From contig NZ_CP071090.1 of NCBI RefSeq assembly GCF_017301735.1, forward strand, positions 7,802,001 to 7,866,000: a stretch of 64,000 nucleotides of DNA. Direction: 5' to 3'. The notes beneath the pieces were generated by a model. It searched no databases, had not been told where the DNA came from, and saw only the letters and a program-made list of their open reading frames with translations. Below, one piece after another: positions 1-8,342 of the stretch; within the stretch, counting starts at the first letter, position 1, and every line of letters starts with the position of its first letter. A program made the translations under genes and the position numbers. Source of the DNA: Pyxidicoccus parkwaysis (GTDB lineage Bacteria; Myxococcota; Myxococcia; Myxococcales; Myxococcaceae).

Positions 1-1
1 G

Positions 2-3000
2 GGCGCCGCGCCCGAGGCGGACGCGTTCGCCTTCGATGATGGCGCCACCGCCGTCACGTCCGCCGCCGCCATTCCGCTTCCGGGCGTCGCGGCGCCCCGC
101 TCCGAGGCCATTCCGCTGCCGGGCGCGGCCTCGCCCATGGACTCCTTCGGCGAGTACGACGACGCCCCGCCCGCGGTGGACAACCGGGACGCGACGCGCG
201 TCGTCCGCATCCCCCTGCCGAGCGACGCGTACCGCGAGCCGCCTCCGTCCACGCACGCCTACGGCACCAGCGACGAGGTGCAGGGCACCGCGCGCGACTT
301 CGACTTCTCCGAGGAGCCGCCGGCCCCGGTGGACGTCCCGGCCGAGTCCTACGGCGCCCCGGGCGTGCCCGGCACCGCGCGCGACTTCGACTTCTCCGAC
401 GACGCGCTGCCCGTCCCCGCCCAGCCGCAGCCCGCGGCGGATCCGTTCGCTTTCGACGTGGAGACTTCGAGCAGCGAGGCCCAGGCCTTCGCCCTGCCGC
501 CCACGCCCAACCGAGCGCAGGCGCCGGACTTCGGCGCCCCGGCCGGTGAGGACCCGTTCGCCCTGCCGCCTCCGCCCGCGTACGCGCAGCCGGCCGCCGG
601 GGAGGATCCGTTCGCCCTGCCGCCTCCGCCCATGTCGTCCGAGGCGGATCCGTTCGCCCTGCCGCCTCCGCCCGCGTACGCGCAGCCGGCCGCTGGCGAG
701 GACCCGTTCGCCCTGCCGCCTCCGCCGGCCGCCGCGCCATCGTTCGACTTCGGCGAGTTGCCGTCCCCCGCCGGCGCGGATCCGTTCGCCCTGCCCCCGC
801 CGCCCGCGGCCATGGACTACTCGGACCTGCCGGCCCCCGCGGCTCCGGCCATGGACTTCTCGGACCTGCCCGCGCCGGCCGCGCCGCCTCAGGACCTGTC
901 CTTCGACTTCGCCGAGCCCCCGCCCGCGGCCTCCGCGCCCTCGGCGGATCCGTTCGCGCTGGACTTCGCGCCCCCGCCGGCCGCGCCCGCGCCGGACTTC
1001 AACCTCGACTTCGCCGAGCCTCCGCCGCCCGCGTCCGCCGCCCCCGTCAACCCGACGGTGGACTTCGGTGACGTGGACTTCGGCTCGCCGCCGCCCCAGG
1101 CCTCCGCGCCCGCCGGCATCCCCGACTCGCTCGAGTTCGACCCCACCGCGCGGCCCGCCGACGACCTGGAGGCAGACCTCTCCGAGCCGCTGCCGCCCCC
1201 GCCCAACGCCGGCCCCGCGGACGGCCTGGAGATGCTGTCGTTCATCGACGACGCCGGGAAGGACGCGGGCGCCAACGCCGGCGCCAAGGTGCGCCGCTTC
1301 CACGTGCGCCGCCGCTCGGGCAAGGTGTTCGGCCCGTTCGACGAGGGCGTCATCGTCAAGATGCTGGAGGACGGCCAGCTCCTCGGTAACGAGGACGTCT
1401 CCACGGACTCGGAGACCTGGTCCGCCATCGGCACGGTGAGCACCTTCGCCGCCGCCATCCAACGGCTCATGGAGGGCCCCGCCAAGGTGGTGGCTCCCAC
1501 CGCGGCTCCGACGGTGGCCGCCGCCGAGGCCCCGCGCGCCGAGGCCGCTCCGGCCAGCATGAAGCGCCTGGAGCAGCTCTACGAGGGCCGCATGGCCGGC
1601 GTGGCCGTGGTGGACCGCAGCGGCGTCCAGGAGAAGTGGAAGAAGCGCATCCCCATGATGGTGGCCGCCGGCATCGGCGTGGTGGTGCTCGGCATCGGCG
1701 TGGGCATGGAGTTCGGCTCGCGCTACGGCGCCTATGGCCGCCGCGCCCTCTTCCCCGCCAAGGTCTCCGCCGGCTCGCCCCAGGCGAAGCAGGTGGACGA
1801 CGCCCGCCAGGCGCTGCTCCAGGACACCTTCGCCAGCTACAAGCAGGCCTACAGCCTCAGCAGCCAGGTGCTCGCGACGGGCGAGTACCCAGCTGTGCGC
1901 TCGTTGTGGTGCCAGTCCGTCTCCTACCTGCAGCGCCGCTACGCCGCCGCGGACATGAACGACATGTCCCGCTGCGTGGAGGCGATGCCGGACATCGCGC
2001 TCCTCGGCGAGAAGGACGTGGACTTCGTGAAGGCCTCCGCGGCCATGGCCCTCGCCTCGCGCAACGCGGAGTCGGTGCTCCCCGCGCTGGAGGACGCGTA
2101 CAGCCGCGAGGCCAACCAGGGTGACCTGGAGCTGGCCTTCCTGCTGTCCGAGGCCTACGGCCTGAAGCGCGACACGGCCCGCGCCACGGAGACGCTGAAG
2201 AAGGTGCTCGCCCGCGAGCCCAAGTCCGCCAAGGCCCACCACGCCCTGGGCAACCTGCACCAGGCCGCGGGCCGCGCGGACGAGGCCGCCGCCTCGTACG
2301 CCGCCGCCCTGGACGCGGACCCGAAGCACGTCGCCTCCGCGGTGGAGCTGGCCGCGGTGGAGCTGCTGGTGCGCAAGGACGGTGAGAAGGGCGCCCAGGC
2401 CGTGGACCGCGCCCTCGCCGCGGACGTGCAGTCCGCGCTGGGCCCTGCGGAGCTCGCCCGCGCCCGGGGCCTGCGCGGCGTGGCCCTCTTCCAGCAGCAC
2501 AAGCCGAAGGAGGCCGAGGCCGAGCTGAACGCCGCCATGGAGAAGGACAAGGGCTCGGCCTTCCTCAAGGCCCAGCTCGCGGTCGTGCTGCGCGCCCAGC
2601 GCAACTACGAGGGCGCCCAGCCGCTGTACGCGGAGCTGGCCACCAAGGAACCCGACAACCTCGAGTACACGGACGGCCACATCACCACGCTGGTGATGAC
2701 GGGGAAGATGCAGGCCGCGCTGGATGCCGTGCAGAAGGCCAACAAGAAGTTCCCCAGCGAGGCGCGCATCGCCTACCTCTACGGCCGCATCGAGGACGCG
2801 CTCGACAAGGCCGTCGAGGCGGAAGGCCACTACAAGCGCGCCATCGCCGCGGACCCCAAGCTGGTGGAGGCGAGCCTCTACCTGGGCCGCTTCTACCTGC
2901 GCGCGCGCCGCAACGCCGAGGCGCGTCCCCAACTGGAGGCGGCGGCCGCCAAGGCCCCGGACCATGCCGGCGTGCATGCCGGTCTGGGTGAGCTGGCCCT

Positions 3001-4036
3001 GGCGGAGAACAACGCGCTGCTGGCGCAGCAGGAGTTCGAGCGGGCCGTGCAGGTGGACCCCAACCTCGCGGACGCCCACCTGGGCCTGTCCCGCGTGGCG
3101 CTCTTGAATGGGGACCTGGAGAAGGCGCAGGCGGAGGCCAACACCGCCCTGGAGCTGGACCCGCACCTCTTGAAGGACGGCCGGCTGCAGCGCGGCATCG
3201 TGCTCTGGCGGCTGGGCAAGCTCGAGGACGCGGTGGCGGAGCTGGAGAAGGCCAAGGCGGAGGACCCGCGCTCCACCACCACGCCGATTACGCTCGGCGC
3301 GGTGCTGCTGGAGAAGGGCGACCTGGCCGGCGCGGAGAGCAACCTCGGCCTCGCGCTGAGCAACGAGCCCTCCAACCACGAGGCGCTCTACTACCTGGGC
3401 CTCGTCAAGGCGAAGCGGCTGGAGTTCACCGGCGCCGTGGACAACATGCGCAAGGCGGTGGAGCGCGCGCCGGAGCGCCCGGACTACCACTACGCCTACG
3501 GCGTCATCCTCCGCGACGCGAAGAACCTGCCGGACGCCATGAAGGAGTGGCAGAAGGCGGTGGAGCTGGACCCGAAGAACGCGGACGCGCACGAGGCCCT
3601 GGGCCACGCGCTCCTGGAGGGCGGCCAGTTCGACGAGGCGATTGAGTCCTTCGAGGCCAGCCTCAAGGCCGACCCGCGCCGCACCCGCGTGCTGGGCTCC
3701 ATTGGCGACGCGTACTTCAGCGCCGCCCGGTGGACGGACGCCGTCAAGCGCTACCAGACGGCCCTCAAGGAGGACCCGAAGCTCACCTACGTCTATTACA
3801 AGGTTGCCCGCGCCTTCACGGAGCAGGCCCAGTTCGCCAAGGCCATCGACTGGTACCGCAAGGCCACCAACGCCGAGCCGGAGAACCCGATGGCCTTCTA
3901 CTACCTGGGCTTCGCCTATAAGGAGAAGAACAAGCGCCGGGAGGCCGTCCAGGCCTTCAAGGACTACCTCTCCAAGAAGCCGGACGCGACGGACAAGAAA
4001 GACATCGAGGACGAAATCTACGACCTCGAGCACTAG
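2..4036 (+). CDS. GYF-like/TPR membrane protein, 5' end outside window
   Basis: The frame is open from the first bases, so the ATG at 137 is probably internal and the N-terminus is missing. Seen in order: a disordered Pro/Ala/Asp-rich segment with repeated DPFALPPPP and DFS-DLPAP motifs (to about nt 1240); a GYF_2-like domain (about nt 1288-1480, motif GKVFGPFDEG); one transmembrane helix (about nt 1645-1715); then a long array of tetratricopeptide repeats to the C-terminus, including several NxxAhxxLG and DPKNADAHEALG units. This is a single-pass inner-membrane scaffold with an extended TPR domain. Myxobacterial proteins of this kind often begin with a zinc ribbon, which would lie upstream. 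GYF domains bind proline-rich peptides, so the Pro-rich segment could be an internal or partner ligand (inference). Exact function unknown. Confidence 0.85.
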   Translation, partial: GAAPEADAFAFDDGATAVTSAAAIPLPGVAAPRSEAIPLPGAASPMDSFGEYDDAPPAVDNRDATRVVRIPLPSDAYREPPPSTHAYGTSDEVQGTARDFDFSEEPPAPVDVPAESYGAPGVPGTARDFDFSDDALPVPAQPQPAADPFAFDVETSSSEAQAFALPPTPNRAQAPDFGAPAGEDPFALPPPPAYAQPAAGEDPFALPPPPMSSEADPFALPPPPAYAQPAAGEDPFALPPPPAAAPSFDFGELPSPAGADPFALPPPPAAMDYSDLPAPAAPAMDFSDLPAPAAPPQDLSFDFAEPPPAASAPSADPFALDFAPPPAAPAPDFNLDFAEPPPPASAAPVNPTVDFGDVDFGSPPPQASAPAGIPDSLEFDPTARPADDLEADLSEPLPPPPNAGPADGLEMLSFIDDAGKDAGANAGAKVRRFHVRRRSGKVFGPFDEGVIVKMLEDGQLLGNEDVSTDSETWSAIGTVSTFAAAIQRLMEGPAKVVAPTAAPTVAAAEAPRAEAAPASMKRLEQLYEGRMAGVAVVDRSGVQEKWKKRIPMMVAAGIGVVVLGIGVGMEFGSRYGAYGRRALFPAKVSAGSPQAKQVDDARQALLQDTFASYKQAYSLSSQVLATGEYPAVRSLWCQSVSYLQRRYAAADMNDMSRCVEAMPDIALLGEKDVDFVKASAAMALASRNAESVLPALEDAYSREANQGDLELAFLLSEAYGLKRDTARATETLKKVLAREPKSAKAHHALGNLHQAAGRADEAAASYAAALDADPKHVASAVELAAVELLVRKDGEKGAQAVDRALAADVQSALGPAELARARGLRGVALFQQHKPKEAEAELNAAMEKDKGSAFLKAQLAVVLRAQRNYEGAQPLYAELATKEPDNLEYTDGHITTLVMTGKMQAALDAVQKANKKFPSEARIAYLYGRIEDALDKAVEAEGHYKRAIAADPKLVEASLYLGRFYLRARRNAEARPQLEAAAAKAPDHAGVHAGLGELALAENNALLAQQEFERAVQVDPNLADAHLGLSRVALLNGDLEKAQAEANTALELDPHLLKDGRLQRGIVLWRLGKLEDAVAELEKAKAEDPRSTTTPITLGAVLLEKGDLAGAESNLGLALSNEPSNHEALYYLGLVKAKRLEFTGAVDNMRKAVERAPERPDYHYAYGVILRDAKNLPDAMKEWQKAVELDPKNADAHEALGHALLEGGQFDEAIESFEASLKADPRRTRVLGSIGDAYFSAARWTDAVKRYQTALKEDPKLTYVYYKVARAFTEQAQFAKAIDWYRKATNAEPENPMAFYYLGFAYKEKNKRREAVQAFKDYLSKKPDATDKKDIEDEIYDLEH
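547..735 (+). repeat. In-frame tandem repeat encoding DPFALPPPP units
   Basis: A 54-nt unit encoding EDPFALPPPPAYAQPAAG occurs twice nearly exactly. It is separated by a shorter variant (DPFALPPPPMSSEA) and followed by further DPFALPPPP copies, about five in all to nt 805. Some copies share long exact DNA blocks, which suggests recent expansion by slippage or recombination rather than purely codon-level convergence. Confidence 0.85.
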
Positions 4037-4062
4037 GCTCCTTCCAGTAGCAGCCGGTAGCA

Positions 4063-4092
4063 GGCCGGCCGTGGCGTCTTCCGCCCGGCCGG
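4063..4092. terminator. GC-rich hairpin between TPR gene and serS
   Basis: Complementary arms GGCCGG (4063-4068) and CCGGCC (4085-4090) lie 26 bases after the TPR stop codon. There is no T tract, so an intrinsic terminator is only a possibility. Confidence 0.3.
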
Positions 4093-4188
4093 TGCGTCAG
4101 ACGAAAAGGGGACCCGGCGTCCGCCCCTGAGCAGCCCGGGTGCGAGGAACCTTGCTGGCCCCCACCCGGGGTGACTACAAGGCGCCCC

Positions 4189-5469
4189 ATGCTGGACCTC
4201 CGCAACGTCGCGCAGAACTTCGATGCCGTTGTCGCCCGCCTGAAGACGCGGGGCGGCAACCTGGACCTGGGCCCCTTCCAGCGCCTCTTCTCCGAGCGGC
4301 GCGAGCTTTACGTCTCCATGGAGTCTCTGGCCGCCCGTCGCAACGCGGCCAACGAGGAGATGAAGCGCAAGGCGAAGGAGGACCCCAAGGCGCTGGACGC
4401 GCTGCGCGGGGACCTGCGCGCCGTGTCGCAGGAAATCAAGGAGAAGGAGGCCCGCCTCAAGGAGGTGGAGGAGGAAATCAACCGCATCCTCCTGCTCATC
4501 CCCAACGTCCCCCACGAGTCCGTGCCCGTGGGCGGCGGCGCCGAGGACAACGTCCTGGTGCGCGCGTGGGGCGAGAAGCCCAACCTGCTCTTCGCGCCGA
4601 AGCAGCACTTCGAGCTGGGCGAGAAGCTGGGCATGCTCGACTTCGAGCGCGCCTCCAAGGTGTCCGGCAGCCGCTTCGCCTTCTACAAGGGCGCGCTGGC
4701 GCGGCTGGAGCGGGCGCTCGTCACGTTCATGATCGACGTGCACAACCAGAAGGGCTACCTGGAGATGCTGCCGCCCTACCTGGTGCTGCGCGAGACGATG
4801 ATGGGCACCGGGCAGCTCCCCAAGTTCGAGGACGACGCCTTCAAGACGCTGGGGGACCCGGAGCGCTTCCTCATCCCCACCTCGGAAGTGCCCGTCACCA
4901 ACTACCACGCGGACGAAATCCTGGAGGGCGAGCACCTCCCCCTGCGCTACTGCGCCTTCAGCCCCTGCTTCCGGGCCGAGGCCGGCTCGGCGGGCAAGGA
5001 CACCCGCGGCCTCATCCGCCAGCACCAGTTCCACAAGGTGGAGTTGGTGAAGTTCTCCACGCCGGAGAAGAGCCTGGAGGAGCTGGAGGCCCTGACGGAC
5101 GACGCCTGCGACATCCTCCGCCGGCTCGGCCTGCACCACCGGGTGATGCTGCTGTGCACCGGTGACATGGGCTTCGCCTCCCGGAAGACGTTCGACATCG
5201 AGGTGTGGCTGCCCGGCCAGGACACGTACCGCGAGATTTCCTCCTGCTCGGACTTCGGCGACTTCCAGGCCCGCCGGGCGAAGATTCGCTACCGGGCCCA
5301 GAAGGGAGACAAGCCCCAGCTCGTCCACACGCTCAACGGCAGTGGCCTGGCGGTGGGGCGGACGACCGTCGCCATCCTGGAGAACTACCAGCGCGAGGAC
5401 GGAAGCGTGGCCATCCCGGAGGCGTTGTGGCCGTACATGGGGGGGCTGAAGGAGCTGAAGCCACTTTGA
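4189..5469 (+). CDS. serS: Seryl-tRNA synthetase
   Basis: Class II aminoacyl-tRNA synthetase that charges tRNA-Ser in the cytosol. The N-terminus starts MLDLRN as in the family. A long-helix arm follows (about residues 30-100, rich in E/K/R), which grips the long variable arm of tRNA-Ser. Motif 2 is visible as FRAEAGSAGKDTRG and motif 3 near the C-terminus as GSGLAVGRTT. Length is 426 aa from the chosen ATG at 4189, typical for bacteria. An in-frame GTG at 4171 would add six residues, but an AAGG element 7 nt before 4189 and family homology favour 4189. The gene is followed directly by four tRNA-Ser genes, its substrates. Confidence 0.97.
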   Translation: MLDLRNVAQNFDAVVARLKTRGGNLDLGPFQRLFSERRELYVSMESLAARRNAANEEMKRKAKEDPKALDALRGDLRAVSQEIKEKEARLKEVEEEINRILLLIPNVPHESVPVGGGAEDNVLVRAWGEKPNLLFAPKQHFELGEKLGMLDFERASKVSGSRFAFYKGALARLERALVTFMIDVHNQKGYLEMLPPYLVLRETMMGTGQLPKFEDDAFKTLGDPERFLIPTSEVPVTNYHADEILEGEHLPLRYCAFSPCFRAEAGSAGKDTRGLIRQHQFHKVELVKFSTPEKSLEELEALTDDACDILRRLGLHHRVMLLCTGDMGFASRKTFDIEVWLPGQDTYREISSCSDFGDFQARRAKIRYRAQKGDKPQLVHTLNGSGLAVGRTTVAILENYQREDGSVAIPEALWPYMGGLKELKPL

Positions 5470-5562
5470 GCCGAATACCGGCTTGCAACGGGCCCCGAAT
5501 CAGGTAGAAGGGCGGCCCCACGGTCGCCGTCGGACCACGGGACTCCGCCGGCTCTGTAGCAT

Positions 5563-5649
5563 GGAGGCGTGGCCGAGCGGCTGAAGGCAGCGGTCTTGAA
5601 AACCGCAGAGGGTGCAAGCTCTCCGTAGGTTCGAATCCTACCGCCTCCG
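5563..5649 (+). tRNA. tRNA-Ser (anticodon TGA)
   Basis: Acceptor stem GGAGGCG pairs with CGCCTCC. The anticodon loop is CTTGAAA, and there is a long class II variable arm and a TTCGAATC T-loop. CCA is not encoded. Reads UCA and, by wobble, other UCN codons. First of a tRNA array 94 nt after serS. Confidence 0.96.
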
Positions 5650-5691
5650 TTTTTGTGCTTGAGTTTTGCGGTTCTTTGACAGAGAAGAGTT

Positions 5692-5781
5692 GGAGAGATG
5701 GCCGAGAGGCTGAAGGCACAGGTTTGCTAAACCTGCATACTCGAAAGGGTATCGAGGGTTCGAATCCCTCTCTCTCCGCCA
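5692..5781 (+). tRNA. tRNA-Ser (anticodon GCT)
   Basis: Acceptor GGAGAGA pairs with TCTCTCC, discriminator G, and CCA is encoded (5779-5781). The anticodon loop is TTGCTAA with a long variable arm. Reads AGC and AGU. Confidence 0.96.
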
Positions 5782-5811
5782 CTTGTTGTAGTAAGCAGCG
5801 CCGGAAGAAAT

Positions 5812-5885
5812 GCTCCCTTAGCTCAGCTGGATAGAGCGTCGGACTACGAATCCGAAGGCCGGAGGTTCGAATCCTCCAGGGAGCG
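5812..5885 (+). tRNA. tRNA-Arg (anticodon ACG)
   Basis: Acceptor GCTCCCT pairs with AGGGAGC, the anticodon loop is CTACGAA, and the T-loop is TTCGAAT. A34 must be deaminated to inosine by TadA to read CGU, CGC and CGA. The tadA gene starts only 25 nt downstream. Confidence 0.96.
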
Positions 5886-5910
5886 CACTTCTTCATGTTG
5901 CGTTGTTCTC

Positions 5911-6378
5911 ATGAGTGACGACGAAGCTTTCATGCGGCAGGCGCTTGCGCTCGCGCGGGAAGCCGCGGAACTCGGAGAGGTCCCAGTCGGTGCTGTGGCG
6001 GTGCATGACGGCAAGGTCATTGGCACAGGCTTCAACCGCCGCGAAGTGGACCGACACCCCCTCGCTCACGCTGAAATGCTGGCGATGGATGCCGCCGCGC
6101 GAAGTCTTGGCGTCTGGCGGCTCTCGGGTGTCACCCTGTATGTGACGCTGGAGCCCTGCGCCATGTGCGCTGGTGCCCTGGTTCAATCCCGGGTGACACG
6201 TCTGGTGTTCGGTACCACGGACCCGAAGGCCGGCGCGGTCGGCTCTCTCTACAACCTCGCCGAGGAGCCCAGACACAATCACAGGCTCCAGGTAACGAGT
6301 GGTATCCTGGCGGACGAAAGCCGCCTGCTTTTGAAGACGTTCTTCGAGCGCCTGCGCACGAAGAAACGTGAAAATTGA
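5911..6378 (+). CDS. tadA: tRNA-specific adenosine(34) deaminase TadA
   Basis: Zinc-dependent deaminase converting A34 to inosine in tRNA-Arg(ACG). It is 155 aa, the usual size. The cytidine/deoxycytidylate deaminase signature is complete: H53-A-E55 (zinc ligand and proton shuttle) and P81-C82-A-M-C85 (two zinc ligands). The ATG at 5911 begins MSDDEAFM. The gene sits 25 nt after its tRNA substrate and directly before two further tRNA-Ser genes, so it may be co-transcribed with the tRNA array. Identification is firm; the co-transcription is inference. Confidence 0.96.
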   Translation: MSDDEAFMRQALALAREAAELGEVPVGAVAVHDGKVIGTGFNRREVDRHPLAHAEMLAMDAAARSLGVWRLSGVTLYVTLEPCAMCAGALVQSRVTRLVFGTTDPKAGAVGSLYNLAEEPRHNHRLQVTSGILADESRLLLKTFFERLRTKKREN

Positions 6379-6383
6379 ATACT

Positions 6384-6470
6384 GGAGAGCTGGCCGAGTG
6401 GTCGAAGGCACCTGACTCGAAATCAGGCGTACCGGCAACGGTACCGTAGGTTCGAATCCTACGCTCTCCG
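6384..6470 (+). tRNA. tRNA-Ser (anticodon CGA)
   Basis: Acceptor GGAGAGC pairs with GCTCTCC, the anticodon loop is CTCGAAA, and there is a long variable arm and a TTCGAATC T-loop. Reads UCG, a frequent serine codon in this GC-rich genome. Starts 5 nt after tadA. Confidence 0.96.
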
Positions 6471-6482
6471 CTCCAGATTTCT

Positions 6483-6569
6483 GGAGAGGTGGCCGAGCGG
6501 TTGAAGGCGCACGCCTGGAACGCGTGTATATCTGAAAGGGTATCGTGGGTTCGAATCCCACCCTCTCCG
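6483..6569 (+). tRNA. tRNA-Ser (anticodon GGA)
   Basis: Acceptor GGAGAGG pairs with CCTCTCC, the anticodon loop is CTGGAAC, with a long variable arm. Reads UCC and UCU. It completes the set of four serine isoacceptors in this cluster. Confidence 0.96.
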
Positions 6570-6603
6570 TTGTTGTTTCAGCAGTAGGTTGTTACAGACT
6601 TTG

Positions 6604-6685
6604 TGGTCGGGACAACGTGGGGGCGTGAACCCCGCCAGGTCCGGAAGGAAGCAACGGTAGCGTACTTCCGCGTGTGTCCCGGCCG
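6604..6685 (+). ncRNA. ffs: Signal recognition particle RNA (4.5S type)
   Basis: Contains the conserved domain IV core: CCAGGTCCGGAAGGAAGCAA plus the return strand with GGTAGCG, inside a long hairpin whose base pairs GGTCGGGA with TCCCGGCC. Binds Ffh and FtsY for co-translational membrane targeting. Ends are estimated from the outer stem. The mature RNA may extend a few bases on each side. Confidence 0.93.
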
Positions 6686-6696
6686 TTTCTTGTGAG

Positions 6697-6726
6697 GAGC
6701 CGGCATCCTGTTCAGGGTGCCGGCTC
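6697..6726. terminator. Hairpin terminator between ffs and the minus-strand gene
   Basis: Perfect 9-bp outer arms GAGCCGGCA / TGCCGGCTC enclose a second CCTG/CAGG stem. It lies 11 nt after the SRP RNA and 43 nt from the stop of the convergent gene. It could serve both strands. The T tract is weak. Confidence 0.7.
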
Positions 6727-6768
6727 TTCGCCTTTGCGGGCAGGCCCTCGCCCGCGCCCTTCCCTGCC

Positions 6769-8229
6769 CTAGTCGCGGATGAGCAGCGTCTCGCGGCCAA
6801 TGCGGCGCGCCACCCGGAAGCCCGCGGCCTGGAGCTCCGGGAGGGCTCGGTCCTCGAAGGTGACGGCGCGGTTGAAGGTCCTGTCTCGCATGGCGTGTTG
6901 GAAGGCGCCGTCGTGGGGCCAGTCGCAGGTGAGCCAGGGCATCTGCTGGCCCAGGTAGAAGAAGCCGCCCGCGCCCCACAGCCCCTCGTTGACGATGAGC
7001 AGCCCGTGCGCGTCGCCCCCTTCCGTGGCGGCCACAATCGCGCGGAACTGGTCCGCCCGCAGGTCCGTCGAGGGGAAGAAGGCGGCCGCGCCCAGCCCCG
7101 TCCCCACGGCGAGCGCCGCGAGGCCCCAGCGGGCCGCTGCCTGCGCGCGAGCGCGGATGAAGACAGCCACCGGTGCCGCCGCGGCGAGCACGGCCAGCAC
7201 CAGCCCGGGGTAGAGGAAGCGCTCCTCCTTGTGCGCGGTGGTCAGCAGCACGCCCGTGTACACGGCCGCGCACCACAGCGGCAGGGACACCGCGCGGCGC
7301 TGGCCCAGACTGGCCAGTCCCAGGAGCGCGGCCCCCCAGGCCCAGAGGGGCACGGCGGAGAAGAATGGCCGCACGTAGTACACGGGCGGGTCCGAGCCGA
7401 AGCGAGCCGCCGCCTCGCCGGAGAAGACGTTGAAGCGCGCGTAGGCGAGGAAGGAGTGGAAGGGCGTGCCCCATGTGGCGAAGTCGAGGACGCCCAGCCC
7501 CGCCGCCACCACCGCGCCGCCCAGGCAGGTGAAGGCCAGCACCCGCCAGCGCTTTGCCGCCGCCAGCCACACCAGCGCGGCCACCACGAAGATGGCGGAC
7601 GGGTAGCGCGTCACCACCGCCATTCCCAGGGCCGCTCCGCCCAGGAGGCCCGCGCGCGCGGTTCGCTCGCGCCTGTCCAGCGCCTCCATGGCCACCACGA
7701 GGAAGGACGCGGAGAAGGACTCGCCCAGGGTGCGGCCCGCGAAGACGAGTACCGGCCCGTAGAGGCCCACCAGGAGGGCGGCCAGTTCCCCGCCCTGGGG
7801 GCCGGCACGGCGCGCGACGAAGCGGTACGCGGCCCAGAGGCTCCACGCGTGCAGCGCGGCCTGGGGAATGGCCACCACCGCCCGGTAGCCCTGGGGCCGG
7901 GTGATTCCGAGCAGCTCCGCCAGCTTCAGGAAACCGGCCAGCACGCCGGGCACGGCCCAGTTGCGGATGCCGTCCTTCCACTCCCAGGCGAGCACGCCGT
8001 AGCCGTGGACGCGCCAGAAGGCGGGCTCCAGGGCCTGGTACACCTCGTCCGGGTGGATGCGCCCGAGCTGCAGCACGGCGATGACGGCGGGGATGAGCGC
8101 CACCACCGGCAGGAGGAGGACGGGCCAGCGGCCACCATTCCGGGGCGCGGGGCCGGGCAGGTCCGGAGCCGGCTCGGGTGTTGACTCGGGAACGGCGGGA
8201 GCTGGGAAGTGGGGAGCGGGCGCGGACAC
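6769..8229 (-). CDS. GT22-like (ALG9/PIG-B type) membrane mannosyltransferase
   Basis: Polytopic inner-membrane glycosyltransferase of about 486 aa with roughly ten hydrophobic segments after a Pro-rich N-terminus. The first loop carries HPDEVYQALEPA, and later WEWKDGIRNWAVPG. This pattern (acidic HPDE, then G-x-x-x-WEW and R-x-x-x-P) is typical of dolichol- or polyprenyl-phosphate-sugar transferases of family GT22. It probably moves a sugar from a lipid-linked donor to an envelope glycan; donor and acceptor cannot be told. It stands alone on the minus strand, divergent from the FAD oxidoreductase. The start could also be internal, just before the first TM helix. Confidence 0.8.
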   Translation of the reverse strand: MSAPAPHFPAPAVPESTPEPAPDLPGPAPRNGGRWPVLLLPVVALIPAVIAVLQLGRIHPDEVYQALEPAFWRVHGYGVLAWEWKDGIRNWAVPGVLAGFLKLAELLGITRPQGYRAVVAIPQAALHAWSLWAAYRFVARRAGPQGGELAALLVGLYGPVLVFAGRTLGESFSASFLVVAMEALDRRERTARAGLLGGAALGMAVVTRYPSAIFVVAALVWLAAAKRWRVLAFTCLGGAVVAAGLGVLDFATWGTPFHSFLAYARFNVFSGEAAARFGSDPPVYYVRPFFSAVPLWAWGAALLGLASLGQRRAVSLPLWCAAVYTGVLLTTAHKEERFLYPGLVLAVLAAAAPVAVFIRARAQAAARWGLAALAVGTGLGAAAFFPSTDLRADQFRAIVAATEGGDAHGLLIVNEGLWGAGGFFYLGQQMPWLTCDWPHDGAFQHAMRDRTFNRAVTFEDRALPELQAAGFRVARRIGRETLLIRD

Positions 8230-8342
8230 GGGCGCGGACGACTCTCCCCGCCCCTCAGCCCCGGCGCAAGATGCGCGACGTTCGTCCGCTCGCTCTCCGC
8301 TCGGGTTGGAGTAGGAACGCGGGTAACCCAGGAGGAGAAGAC

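Noticed and set aside
547..735. CRISPR-like repeat array
   Set aside because: Repeats are in-frame, coding and without unique spacers. No cas genes in the window.
137..4036. ATG 137 as the start of the GYF/TPR protein
   Set aside because: The same frame is open to the window edge with the same residue bias and repeat type, so the real start is upstream.
4033..5328. Long minus-strand frame opposite serS
   Set aside because: No recognisable domain; serS is certain on the plus strand.
8178..8342. N-terminal extension of the FAD oxidoreductase
   Set aside because: It overlaps the divergent glycosyltransferase, is not homologous, and a good ribosome site precedes ATG 8343.
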